From positions 124,001-188,000 of the forward strand of contig NZ_SLZL01000006.1 of NCBI RefSeq assembly GCF_004342605.1: a stretch of DNA of 64,000 nucleotides, written 5' to 3'. Shown here in pieces: positions 1 to 9,300 of the stretch. The notes beneath the pieces are model-generated. The model was given only the letters and a program-made list of their open reading frames with translations, was not told where the DNA came from and did no database searches. Within the stretch, counting starts at the first letter, position 1; every line of letters starts with the position of its first letter. The stretch is from Caulobacter sp. BK020. GTDB taxonomy: Bacteria > Pseudomonadota > Alphaproteobacteria > Caulobacterales > Caulobacteraceae. The position numbers were made by a program, and so were the translations under genes.

Positions 1-270
1 TAAGCTAGGGGACCGCGATAGCTGTTCGCCGATTGAGCTTCCGTGCGATCGGCTTGAAATGAATCTGATCGTTCGATTTTAGAAATCACTTTATCGCCCT
101 CCCGAGGCCAAATTCACAACTGCGCGCAAGCCGTCGTCGCGAAACCAATTGTTATTTGCACGATTGAGTACGATAAAAGCGACGCAAGCGTCAAATCCGG
201 ATCGGTCCAGTTGGCTGATTCACGGTGAAATGGGCGCGCATGCGCGAGTCCGTAACGTGGGAGGTTCGAC

Positions 271-1197
271 TTGCCCTTTGAAAATACGAACAATATTAGC
301 ATTACAACCGAAGCCCCACCCGCTCCAGTAAAAGGCCAGGCAGATCTTCCGTCACTGAACGCAGCGGATGATTATCCAGACCTTGAGCCCGCTCCATCCG
401 GAGATGCCTTGCGAGCGAGTCAAACCCTGCAGCGCGGTCTCGACATTCTCGATCTTGTCGCGTGCGGCGGGCCGATAGGCCTGCGCGAGATCGGCGAGAG
501 CATGAAGTTGACGCGCAGCACGGCGCATCGGCTAACAGCCGCCCTGGTCGATCGCGACCTCGTGCGGAATACGCCCTACGGCTATCAGCTTGGCCCGAAG
601 CTCTTGGTTCTGGCGGAGACCGCGCGTCTTCAGCGCCCCTTGACAGCTCTCGCCCGACCGCATCTCGAAGCCCTTGCCCGAGACCACCTCGACGCGGTCA
701 ACTTGGCGATCCGAGACCGGGACCGCGTGCGGTATATGGACCAGATCCGCGGCGCCCGCCGCATGACGGTTCGCTCGGTCGTCGGTGAACTGCGCCCCAT
801 GGCGACCACCGCGTTGGGCCGCGCCCTGCTCCTAGACGATGCGGAAAACGGTTGGCGCAGGGCCTACGAGGCCGATCTAGACGCGCCGTGCGACGAGAAC
901 GCTCAAATCGCCTGGATCGAGCGGATGCGTGAGTTCCGCGACCTTGGCGCGGCGTTCGATATCGAGGAAAATGAGGATCGCGTACGCTGCGTGGCCGCGC
1001 CAGTCCGAGATTCCGGCGGCCGGATCGTGGCCGCGATCAGCATCTCGAGCCTCCCGCAGTACCTTGACGATAATCGGATGGCTCAGTTGGTCCGCCCCGT
1101 GACGGAAACCGCCAACGCGATCGCCCGCGAGCTGGGATGGACCGCCCGATCTATCGACAGAAGGACGCGCCGCCCTCACGCCCAGCCGGCTGATTAG
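271..1197 (+). CDS. IclR-family transcriptional regulator
   Basis: Probable DNA-binding regulator of 308 residues. A winged helix-turn-helix lies at about residues 50-115 (LQRGLDILDLV, then LREIGESMKLTRSTAHRL), followed by an IclR effector-binding domain at about 125-295. The start is a TTG at 271, preceded by GGGAGG at 259-264, a strong ribosome site. No ATG occurs in frame before the HTH, which leaves an unusually long, proline-rich N-terminal extension of about 45 residues. IclR proteins bind small metabolites, often sugar or aromatic acids. Its position beside a GH3 remnant, an SDR and a GH2 gene suggests control of the carbohydrate locus, but that is inference. A copy of the CGTnCRATTw motif lies upstream at 70-79. 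Confidence 0.88.
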   Translation: MPFENTNNISITTEAPPAPVKGQADLPSLNAADDYPDLEPAPSGDALRASQTLQRGLDILDLVACGGPIGLREIGESMKLTRSTAHRLTAALVDRDLVRNTPYGYQLGPKLLVLAETARLQRPLTALARPHLEALARDHLDAVNLAIRDRDRVRYMDQIRGARRMTVRSVVGELRPMATTALGRALLLDDAENGWRRAYEADLDAPCDENAQIAWIERMREFRDLGAAFDIEENEDRVRCVAAPVRDSGGRIVAAISISSLPQYLDDNRMAQLVRPVTETANAIARELGWTARSIDRRTRRPHAQPAD

Positions 1198-1199
1198 GC

Positions 1200-1789
1200 G
1201 AACGGACAACAGCTCGCCCTTGCTCGGTCGCCATGGCCCGGACCAGCGCGTCGACAGCCGAAGGCAATGCCAGCGACTTGAGGTCACCGCCCTCGTATTC
1301 GGCGAGACGAACGCTGACGATGGCGACATCGGTGGCTGCGGCGGCCCGCGCGGCAGTGTCCTGGTCGGAGCTAAGCTCGACGACTACCGCGCCCTTGTGC
1401 TGGGCCTCCAGGGCCTCGCGCACCCTCGGCCAGCGCCCGGCTGCGCCGCCGGGCAAGGTCGGTGTTCCAACTCGCGGCGGTCGCGATCGCCGGCGGCATG
1501 ATGACGCCGGCCACTTTTCGGTTGAGATTCGTAATCCCCAGCGGAGAGTCCGCCTCCAGAAGGATCAGCAACCCGTACTCGGTGAGATCAGCTAACTTGC
1601 CAGCCGTCGCGCCGAAGTCCTCCCCTTGAATCAGCGTGATCTTCTCGGCTTGGCTTAAGCGCGACAGCAGCAGGCCAGCACGCTGGTCCGCCGTCTTGCG
1701 AGCGTCCAGCCAAGGCGCTCCGGCTGAGCCAACGCCTGTCCGCTCACGGTGAGGGCCGCGGTGGCAAGCAGGCAAGTCAGCAGCGATGC
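1200..1789 (-). pseudogene. Decayed GH3 beta-glucosidase-like gene, internally deleted and frameshifted
   Basis: Three pieces of a glycoside hydrolase family 3 gene can be read in different frames on the minus strand. At 1789-1725 is a signal-peptide-like stretch (SLLTCLLATAALTVSGQALA) with no in-frame ATG before it. At about 1716-1470, shifted by one frame, is a GH3 N-terminal region (PWLDARKTADQRAG, then PLGITN and MPPAIATAASWNTDLA). At about 1440-1205, in another frame, is a GH3 C-terminal-domain fragment (AAATDVAIVSVRLAEYEGGD, LALPSAVDALVRA). The catalytic core between the last two pieces is missing, which I judge to be a loss of several hundred residues by comparison with normal GH3 enzymes. 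The C-terminal end stops abruptly beside the IclR stop codon. It is almost certainly non-functional. Confidence 0.75.
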
Positions 1790-1809
1790 ATTTTACACGC
1801 TCTTTTGAA

Positions 1810-2556
1810 CTAGATCGACGACCAGCCGCCGTCGGACGCCAGCACGGCCCCACTGACATTCTTGGCTTCATCGCTCAGCAGCCAGGTGATAGCCGCGGCG
1901 ATGTCGTCGGCGTCCGCCAGACCAGGCGCGGCCGCCATCATGATGTTCATCACCGCCTGAAAACCCTTCTCGGATCGCGGCGTCGCGTCGATGCCGGTGA
2001 TGACCCCGCCTGGCGCCACGACGTTCACACGGACACCCGTTCCCTTCGTCGAGAAGGCGGCGCTGCGCGTCAAGCCGATCACCGCGTGCTTGGCGGCGGT
2101 ATAGGACACTCCACCAGCGGAGCCACGCAGACCGGCCTCGGACGCAACCTGAACAATCGCGCCGACGCCGGCCGGCTCCATTAGACGCACGGCCGCCCGC
2201 GTGCATCGCATCACCGCCGTGAGATTGATCGCCAGCACGCGGTCCCAGGTCTCGTCATCGACCTCGGCGATCGGCAGAAAGCCGTCCATGATCCCGGCGA
2301 CATTGGCCAAGCCATCGAGTTTGCCCTCGCACGCGGCAAAGACCGCCTCAAGGACCGAAGTCTGCGTGATGTCGCCCGCGACGCGCACACCCCCGTCGCC
2401 AAGGCTCACGTCGTTCAGGCGTTCTGGAGCGATATCGGTGGCAACCACACGGGCGCCCTCCGTTGCGAGGCGCTCGGCCACCGCGCGTCCGATGCCTGAA
2501 CCCGCGCCCGTGACGATCACCGTCTTGCCGTCGAATCTGGAGGGGAAGCTTTGCAT
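1810..2556 (-). CDS. SDR-family NAD(P)-dependent oxidoreductase
   Basis: Classical short-chain dehydrogenase of 248 residues. The Rossmann glycine motif TGAGSGIG is at residues 16-23, with Asn111, Ser139, Tyr152 and Lys156 as the catalytic tetrad (YTAAK). Asp41 after the second beta strand favours NAD over NADP. I chose the ATG at 2554-2556 because an SDR fold begins directly after it; the longer open frame adds 40 residues of low-complexity sequence that overlap a terminator hairpin. The substrate is not evident. Given the neighbours it may oxidise a sugar released by the glycosidases, but aldose dehydrogenases and 3-oxoacyl reductases look alike at this level. Confidence 0.88.
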   Translation of the reverse strand: MQSFPSRFDGKTVIVTGAGSGIGRAVAERLATEGARVVATDIAPERLNDVSLGDGGVRVAGDITQTSVLEAVFAACEGKLDGLANVAGIMDGFLPIAEVDDETWDRVLAINLTAVMRCTRAAVRLMEPAGVGAIVQVASEAGLRGSAGGVSYTAAKHAVIGLTRSAAFSTKGTGVRVNVVAPGGVITGIDATPRSEKGFQAVMNIMMAAAPGLADADDIAAAITWLLSDEAKNVSGAVLASDGGWSSI

Positions 2557-2577
2557 CGGCAGCACCTGGTCTGAGAA

Positions 2578-2612
2578 TGAAAAAGGGCCGGGGCGCTCAG
2601 TTCGAGCGCCCC
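2578..2612 (-). terminator. Rho-independent terminator of the small exported protein gene
   Basis: A perfect 9-bp stem GGGGCGCTC/GAGCGCCCC (2590-2598 and 2604-2612) has a 5-base loop. On the minus strand it is followed by GGCCCTTTTT, which ends near 2581. It lies about 100 bases after the stop codon of the gene at 2710-3033 and just before the SDR gene, so it separates the two transcription units. Confidence 0.85.
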
Positions 2613-2709
2613 GTCCGGCCGCCATTCGGCTCCGGCGAGGAGGAGGCGTTCGCGCGCTATAGAACCCGCACGACATGCCCGGACGACGCCCTCTCGAGCG
2701 CCGCCCGAA

Positions 2710-3033
2710 CTACTTCTTCGCCAAGGCGGCGAAGTCCTTGTCGATGGCGACCAGCGCCGCGTCGCTGACGCCATCCTTGGCGAAGCGCTGCAAGGCCTTG
2801 AGGGTCAGGGGCCGGGCCATCTTAATCTGAGGATTGGCGAACACCTTGGGCAGGCGTCGATCGACAACCGCCTTGGCGGCGGGATTGTCGAGAATTTCGC
2901 CAATGGTCGAGGTCGAAAACGCCTTGGCCGACGGCGCATCGCCACTCGGCGCGGCCAGGGCTCCGCCGACGCCACCGCCCGCCATCAAAACGAGTGCCAA
3001 ACTGGCGTGTAGAGCAGTCCGAGTGCGTCCCAT
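2710..3033 (-). CDS. Small exported protein, paralogue of the product of 16672-17016
   Basis: A 107-residue protein of unknown function. It has a Sec-type signal peptide (residues 1 to about 27, ending GGALA before APSGD), then a short linker and a compact conserved region of about 64 residues (TIGEILDNPAAKAVV, FANPQIKMAR, TLKALQ, AIDKDFAALAK). About 39 of those 64 positions match the second protein by my count. The ATG at 3033 is preferred because AGAGG precedes it by about 7 bases; an upstream ATG at 3066 has no such site. It is probably periplasmic or secreted. It has its own terminator and a promoter region resembling that of its paralogue. It lies back to back with the GH2 gene, so a role in polysaccharide use is plausible but unproven. 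Confidence 0.8.
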   Translation of the reverse strand: MGRTRTALHASLALVLMAGGGVGGALAAPSGDAPSAKAFSTSTIGEILDNPAAKAVVDRRLPKVFANPQIKMARPLTLKALQRFAKDGVSDAALVAIDKDFAALAKK

Positions 3034-3082
3034 GTTCGGCCTCTTCTCTGGGGTCTTGCGGCTCATGATGCCGCGATCGCCG

Positions 3083-3106
3083 ACGAAGGCAACAATAAAT
3101 CGAACG
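3083..3106 (-). promoter_or_regulatory. Upstream element shared with the paralogue at 17073-17095
   Basis: On the minus strand this reads CGTTCGATTTATTGTTGCCT and continues TCGT, 50-73 bases upstream of the ATG at 3033. The paralogous gene carries CGTACAATTAATGTTGCCTT at nearly the same distance from its start. The first ten bases match the CGTnCRATTw motif seen upstream of other genes in the locus. It may be promoter, operator or both. Confidence 0.5.
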
Positions 3107-3243
3107 AAAGAGTCATTTATTATGATTTTGCGAAATCGCTGAAGAGATACGGATTTTACGACAATTTTACCGTAGAGCGGCCAGCCAAGACCCCAAAGAG
3201 CGCCGCCGAGCCCGACGCCAGCGCGCAAGTTATCGTCCATTTC

Positions 3244-3254
3244 CGTTCAATTAT
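3244..3254 (+). promoter_or_regulatory. CGTTCAATTAT motif upstream of the GH2 gene
   Basis: CGTTCAATTAT lies 62-73 bases upstream of the GH2 start codon, in the 283-base divergent region between the small exported protein and the GH2 gene. The same ten-base core, CGTTCAATTA, recurs at 16366-16375 before the TonB receptor gene and, inverted, at 12098-12107. I infer a shared regulatory site. Confidence 0.4.
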
Positions 3255-3316
3255 TGACTTCGCCGCTGCGGCGCTGATAGTCACCGCCAAACGCAAAAAT
3301 ACGGGGCGGATACGTC

Positions 3317-5953
3317 ATGACAATCAAGCTGGGCGCGACCGCGGCCACTCTGGCTCTGGCGCTGGCCGGAACGACGAGCCTGTCCTCCGCCGCCGAACGG
3401 CAGACCGTGCCGCTGACGGACGGCTGGCGTTTCGTGCAAGGCGACACGGTCTCCGGCGCCGAGGTCCCTGGATTCGACGATGGGGCCTGGGCGCCTGTGA
3501 GCGTCCCGCACACCTGGAACCGCGCGGGCTACTACACCGCGTCTGGCCCCCATGTGAACAGCCGCGACAACCTCAACACCACGCAGGGCGTGGGTTGGTA
3601 TCGCCTGACCTTCACCCCACCCGCATCGTTCAAGGACAAGGCCGCCTGGCTTCAGTTCGACGCCGCGAGCCGCAAGGCGTCCGTCTGGCTGAACGGCGTC
3701 CACCTTGGCGATCATGCCGGCGGCTTTTCGCGTTTCCGTCTCGACGCCAGCAAGGCCATTAAGCCCGGCCAAGCCAATAGTCTGGTCGTCAAGGTCGACG
3801 CCACGCGCCCGGCCGCGGGCGGACCGACCGCCGACATTCTGCCGTTGGGTGGGGACTTCTTCGTCCACGGCGGCCTGTACCGCTCCGTCACTCTGGTTGC
3901 GACCGACAAGGCCCACTTCGACATGCTCGATTTCGGCGGTCCTGGCGTCTATGCGCGAACCACCGAGATCAGGGACGGCGGCGCCAAAGTCGCCGTACGC
4001 GCCCGGCTGCGCAATGACGCGACCCGCGCCGCGCGCTTGACGCTGGTTACCCAGTTGGTCGACGCGGCCGGGGGAATCGCCGCCGAAGCCAAGAGCCCGG
4101 TGAACCTCAAGGCTGGCGCGGCGACCGAAGTGTCGCAGGACCTGGCGCTTTCTAGGGCCCACCTCTGGCAGGGCGTCAAAGACCCTTACCTCTACCGCCT
4201 GCGCGCCGAACTCCGAGACGCCAAGGGCGTCCTGATCGACAGCGTCGATCAAGCCTATGGCGTGCGCGAAATCAGGATCGACCCCGAAAAGGGCTTGTTT
4301 CTGAACGGTGAGCATCTGGCGCTGCACGGTGTGGGCCTGCACCAGGACCACGAAGGCAAGGGCTGGGCGATCAGCGACGCCGATGTCGCGCAGGACATGG
4401 CGATCATCCGCGAAATGGGCGCAAACACCATCCGCCTGACCCACTACCAGCACGGCCAGGCCATTCACGACCTGGCCGACAGGTATGGCCTGATCCTGTG
4501 GGATGAGATCCCGTTCGTCAGCGTCATGACCCTGGCGGCCGACCAGGTCGAGCCGACGCCTGGCCTGGTCGCCGACGCCAAGCAGCAGCTCCGGGAATTG
4601 ATCCGTCAAAATTCCAACCACGCCTCGGTCGCGGTCTGGGGCATCGCCAACGAGGTGGATCTGCGCGGCACCCCGCCCTCGTTCATGGGCGCGGCCAAGA
4701 TCGTCCAGCGCGACCCGATCCCGTTCCTCAAGGAACTCCAGGCCCTGGCCAAGAGCGAGGATCCGACCCGTCCGACCACCCAGGCCACGTGCTGCGAGGG
4801 CCTGCAGCCGAACGCGCCGGAAGTGGCCGCGATTTCGGACGTCAGTGGGGCCAACCGCTATTTCGGCTGGTACTATACGCCGTCCGATCCCTTGGGTCCG
4901 GCGCTGGACGCCCTTCGCAAGAAGCGCCCGGACAAGCCGCTTTCGGTCAGCGAGTATGGCGCCGGCGGCGCCATCAGCCAGCACACCGACGACCCGCTGG
5001 GTGGACCGTTCGAGTCCTTTGGCCGGATCCAGCCCGAGGAATACCAAGCCTACGTCCACGAGAAGAACTGGGCGATCCTGAGCGCCCGCCCCTATCTCTT
5101 CGCCACCTGGCTGTGGAACAGCTTCGACTTCGCCACCGGTGATCGCCACGAAGGCGACGCCGAGAGCATAAACACCAAGGGCCTCGTCACCTACGACCGC
5201 CAGGTCAAGAAGGACGCGTTCTACTTCTACAAGGCCAACTGGAGCGCCGGTCCTTCGGTCCACATCGCCGGCCGCCGCTATGTCGACCGGGCCTATCCGG
5301 TGACGGACGTCAAGGTCTACAGCAACGCGCCTTCGACCGAACTGGTCGTCAACGGCCGGTCGCTGGGCGCCCTCGCCGACTGCCCGCAGAAGATCTGCGT
5401 CTGGAAGGACGTGCGCCTCGCTGTCGGCGACAATACCCTGGTCGGCAAGGGCCAGTTCAGCCAAGGCGCGACCGAGGACCGCCTGACCTGGCGCCTGGCT
5501 CCCCAGGCCAAAGATCGGTTCACCATCGATAGCGGGGCGATCCTGGCGCCGATCGACGCGTCGCCGCGTCATGGCTCCGACGCCTTCTTCGCCGGCGGCG
5601 CGGCCAAGACCGTCAGCGGTCCCGCGCCGGCCGGAATTTCGGGCTGGTCGACGGCCCGCACCTTCCGCGAAGGCGACTTCAGCTACCAGATCCCAGCCGC
5701 GCCGGGCCGCTATACCGTCACCCTCACCTTCGTCGAGCCGATCTACGGCAAGGGCGAGCGAACCTTCGACGTACTGGTCGGCGACAAGGCGGTCTTGTCC
5801 AATCTCGACGTCGCCAGCCTCGCCACCGGCGAGCATGCCATCGTGACCCGAAGCTTCCCGGTCGAGGTCTCGGCCCCGGGACTGACGCTGTCGTTCAAGG
5901 GCAAGACCGGCAAGGCGATGGTCTCCGCCGTCGACGTCGCCCCCCGTCCCTGA
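3317..5953 (+). CDS. Glycoside hydrolase family 2 (beta-galactosidase-like), exported
   Basis: An 878-residue exported enzyme with a Sec signal peptide (residues 1 to about 26, cleaved near SSAAE). A sugar-binding jelly-roll domain follows (about 30-190, with WLNGVHLGDHAGGF), then an immunoglobulin-like domain and a TIM barrel. The acid/base Glu446 sits in GIANEVDLRG and the nucleophile Glu546 in SVSEYGAGG, both typical of GH2. The C-terminal part (about 720-878) looks malectin-like (FDVLVGDKAVLSNLDV), which suggests carbohydrate binding. It should release a terminal beta-linked sugar, galactose being most likely, from an oligosaccharide in the periplasm or at the cell surface. The exact linkage cannot be read from sequence. 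It stands alone on its strand, divergent from the small exported protein. Confidence 0.92.
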   Translation: MTIKLGATAATLALALAGTTSLSSAAERQTVPLTDGWRFVQGDTVSGAEVPGFDDGAWAPVSVPHTWNRAGYYTASGPHVNSRDNLNTTQGVGWYRLTFTPPASFKDKAAWLQFDAASRKASVWLNGVHLGDHAGGFSRFRLDASKAIKPGQANSLVVKVDATRPAAGGPTADILPLGGDFFVHGGLYRSVTLVATDKAHFDMLDFGGPGVYARTTEIRDGGAKVAVRARLRNDATRAARLTLVTQLVDAAGGIAAEAKSPVNLKAGAATEVSQDLALSRAHLWQGVKDPYLYRLRAELRDAKGVLIDSVDQAYGVREIRIDPEKGLFLNGEHLALHGVGLHQDHEGKGWAISDADVAQDMAIIREMGANTIRLTHYQHGQAIHDLADRYGLILWDEIPFVSVMTLAADQVEPTPGLVADAKQQLRELIRQNSNHASVAVWGIANEVDLRGTPPSFMGAAKIVQRDPIPFLKELQALAKSEDPTRPTTQATCCEGLQPNAPEVAAISDVSGANRYFGWYYTPSDPLGPALDALRKKRPDKPLSVSEYGAGGAISQHTDDPLGGPFESFGRIQPEEYQAYVHEKNWAILSARPYLFATWLWNSFDFATGDRHEGDAESINTKGLVTYDRQVKKDAFYFYKANWSAGPSVHIAGRRYVDRAYPVTDVKVYSNAPSTELVVNGRSLGALADCPQKICVWKDVRLAVGDNTLVGKGQFSQGATEDRLTWRLAPQAKDRFTIDSGAILAPIDASPRHGSDAFFAGGAAKTVSGPAPAGISGWSTARTFREGDFSYQIPAAPGRYTVTLTFVEPIYGKGERTFDVLVGDKAVLSNLDVASLATGEHAIVTRSFPVEVSAPGLTLSFKGKTGKAMVSAVDVAPRP

Positions 5954-6165
5954 GGCTTTGCCATGACCTCGCTGCCAAGGCCCGCCCTTGGGCAAGGCCG
6001 TCGGGACAATTTCCTCGATTATCCTGACGGCTGCCCAACAGCCGAAAACGGGCGGCGCGACTAGCGCAGATCACCGCCTCGGACGGCGTCTCGGGCGTCT
6101 GCGACGCCACGCTCAGTGGGCGGAAGCTGGCCGCCGTCAGCTACCTGCGCGACCACATGATCCCC

Positions 6166-6311
6166 TGCCCCACGCCCAGCCTCCGCCCACGGGCGATGTC
6201 GGCCATCGTAGCCCCGTAGATGCCCGACCCGGCGATGCAATCGCGGGCCGACTGAACGATTTGATCGCGCCGCGCCTGCCTGGCGGCGATCTGGTCGGTT
6301 CGACTGGCCAT
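6166..6311 (-). pseudogene. N-terminal fragment of a TetR/AcrR regulator
   Basis: From the ATG at 6309-6311 the minus strand encodes about 45 residues that read as a TetR helix-turn-helix start ([27 protein letters not shown]). The frame then runs into unrelated sequence and a stop near 6166. No ligand-binding domain can be recovered in any frame down to the GH2 gene. I read it as a broken regulator. The rest of the 445-base gap (5954-6398) holds a hairpin and nothing else I recognise. Confidence 0.6.
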
Positions 6312-6350
6312 GAGCAACTGTCCCTCGGGCGCCTTAAATGCAAACTCCGT

Positions 6351-6381
6351 AGGCCCACCGTGACGCGGTCATGGTGGGCCT
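6351..6381. terminator. Hairpin, possible terminator of the RND efflux operon
   Basis: A 9-bp stem AGGCCCACC/GGTGGGCCT encloses a smaller TGAC-gcg-GTCA stem. It lies about 18 bases after the stop codon of the RND gene, the expected place for its terminator on the minus strand. No clear T run follows on either side, so intrinsic termination is uncertain. Confidence 0.45.
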
Positions 6382-6398
6382 TCTAACGAGGCCTGCGT

Positions 6399-9300
6399 TC
6401 AGGATCCGCGCTTCCCCTCCAACAGCGGCTCCCGCGACGGCAGGACGCGCCGGGTGACCAGCTTGCCCAAGCGCGGCCGCAGCCACTGCTCGAAGTCGTC
6501 GATGAACTCGTAGACCACGGGCACCAGGATCAGCGACAGCAGGGTCGAGGTGATCAGCCCGCCGATCACGGCCACGGCCATGGGCTGGCGGAATTCCGAG
6601 CCATGCTCAAGCGCAAGGGCGGTCGGCAGCATGCCCGCGGCCATGGCCACGGTGGTCATGACGATCGGGCGGGCGCGCTCGCGGCAGGCCTCGATCAGGG
6701 CCTCCCGCTGACTCATGCCGCCACGCTCCAGCTCGATGGCGTACTCGACCAGCAGGATCGAGTTCTTGGCCGCCAGGCCCAGCAGCATCAGGAAGCCGAT
6801 CAGGGACGGCACCGACAAAGCCTGGCCGAAGGCCAGCAGTCCCAGAAACGCCCCACCGACCGCCAGAGGCAACGCCGACAGGATGACCACCGGCTTGAAG
6901 AACGACCCAAACAGCAGGACAAGGACGAAATAGATCATCGCCACCCCGGCGAAGATCGCCAGGCCGAACGATCCGAACAGCTCGGCCATGGCCTTGGCGT
7001 CGCCGATGGAACTGGGCCGCACGCTGGGCGGCATGGTTTTGAAAATCGGCAGGCCGTGCACCGCCTTGGTCGCCGAGCCCAGAGTCGCGCCCTCGGTCAG
7101 TTCGGCCTCGACGGTCATCTGCCGCTGGCGGTCCAGCCGATCGATGCGGGCCGGGCCGGCCTGGAAGCCCACGTCGGCTACTGCTTCGAGGCGCGTGGTC
7201 TCGCCGCTCGCGGTTTTCAGGCGAAGGCCCCGGACGCGGTCGAGGTCGGCGCGGGCGTCGGCCGGCAGGCGTACCCGGATCGGGATCCGGCGCTCGCCGT
7301 CGTTCAGCTTGGCCACGTTGGCGTCGATGTCGCCGCTGGTCGCCACGCGGGCGGCCTGGGCGATGGCGTCGACCGAGACGCCCAGGCGCGCGGCCTCGTC
7401 GGCGCGGGGACGGATGGCGATTTCCGGCCCGACCGGCGGAACCGACGGGTGCGGATCAGCCAGTTCCGGCAGGCCGCGCATCTGGCGCTGGAGTTCCGTG
7501 GCCGCTGCCCCCAGAGCGTCGGGGTTGTCGCTGGTCAAGATCTGCTGGAAGCCGGCCTGGCCGTCGGCCTTCAGGAAGCCGATGCGCACGTCCGGGATGG
7601 CCATGATGGCGGCCCGATAGCGCTCGCGCAGCACCTGCCCCCTCACCTTGCGATCGGCCTTGAGCAGCACCGTGACCGAACCGCTGCGCAGATCCGTGCC
7701 GCCGCCCCCCCCGCGCAGCGCGTCGCCCGAGGTCGAGCCGACCGTTGCGAAGACGCCGGCCACGGTGGGTTCCTTGGCGAAGACCGCGTCGATGCGTCCG
7801 ACCGCCTGGTCCATCTGTTCGAGGGTCGCGCCCGGCGCGCCCTGGATCTTCAGGTTCAGATAGTCCGGGTCGCCTTCGGGCGTGAAGGCCGTGGGCAGCA
7901 GCGGCAGCAGGCACAGCGAACCGACGAACAGCGCCCCGCCGATGGCGCAGGCGATCATTCGGTGATCGAGGCTCCAATTCAGGACATTCATGTAGGCGCG
8001 CGGCAGCGACGGCGGCTCGTGCGGCTTGGTGCGAGGCTTGAGCAGATAGGCCGCCATCAGCGGCGTCAACAGACGGGCCACGACCAGCGAGAACAGCACC
8101 GCCACCGAGATAGTCAGGCCGAACTCCTTGAAGAACTGGCCCGCGATGCCGGGCATGAAGCTGACCGGCGCGAAGACCACGACGATGGCGCAGGTGGTGG
8201 CCACCACCGCCAGGCCAATGGCGTCGGCGCCCTCCATGGCCGCGTCATAGGGCTGGTAGCCGGCGGCCACGCGCTTTTCGATGTTCTCGATCTCGACGAT
8301 GGCGTCATCAACCAGGATGCCGATGACCAGGGTCAGGGCCAGAAGCGTGACGACATTCAGCGAGAACCCCAGGAACGCCATGGCCGCGAAGGTCGGGATC
8401 AGCGAGATCGGCATGGCCGCGGCGGTGATCAGGGTGGCGCGCCAGTCCTTCAGGAAGAAGAACACCACGATCGCCGCCAGCACCATGCCCTCGAACAGCA
8501 CGCCGCGGGTGGCCTCGAAGCTGGTGCGGGTCTCGTCGACCGTGGCCGAGATGCGCGTGAAGCGGGCGCTGGGATAGGTCTTCTCCAGTCCCGTGAGCGC
8601 CGCCTTGACCCGACCGTCGACGGCGACGTCGCTGGCCTCGCGGGTCTTCATGATCTGGAAGCCGACGACCGGATGGCCGTCCAACTTGGCGAAGCCGCGG
8701 GCCTCGGCCGCGCCGTCCCCAATCTCGGCGATGTCTGCCAGGCGGACATAGCCGCCGCCGCTGGTCGGAATGGTCAGCTGACGCAGCTGGTCGGCGGTCT
8801 CGACCTGGCCGAGGATGCGGATCGACTGCTCTTGGCCGCCGATCTCGACCCGCCCGCCGCCGGCGTTGAGCTGGAAGCCGGCCAGGGCGCTATTGACGTC
8901 GGCGGCGGTGAGACCCCGCGCGGTCAGCTTGTCGGGATCGACCAGCACGTTGATCTCGCGGTTGACGCCGCCGACGCGGGTGACCTGGGCCACGCCCTTC
9001 TCGGCCTGCAGCGCGCGGGCGATGGTGTCGTCGACAAACCATGAGAGTTGCGCGTCCGACATGCCCTCGACCGAGACCGCATAGGTGACGATTGGAGCGC
9101 TGTCGATCTCGACGCGCTGGATGGTCGGCGGGTCGATGTCACGCGGCAGCTGAACGCGCACCTGCTCGATTTTGGTGCGAACTTCGTCGGTCTTCCTCTG
9201 CAGGTCCTCGCCCATCTGGAAGCTGATGTTGGTGGTCGAGGCGCCCTGAGTGACCACGGACTGCACGGTCTCGACGTTCGAGATCCCGGCCACGGCGTCC

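Noticed and set aside
3281..5995. 904-residue open frame on the minus strand
   Set aside because: It lies wholly opposite the GH2 gene, which has a signal peptide and catalytic motifs. The minus frame is rich in Arg, Gly and Asp and shows no domain; it is a GC-rich shadow.
5988..6386. 132-residue open frame on the plus strand after the GH2 gene
   Set aside because: It is composed of low-complexity residues and is opposite the TetR fragment. It has no ribosome site or recognisable domain.
6603..9044. 813-residue open frame on the plus strand
   Set aside because: It is a shadow of the RND pump gene, low in complexity and rich in Gln, His and Arg.
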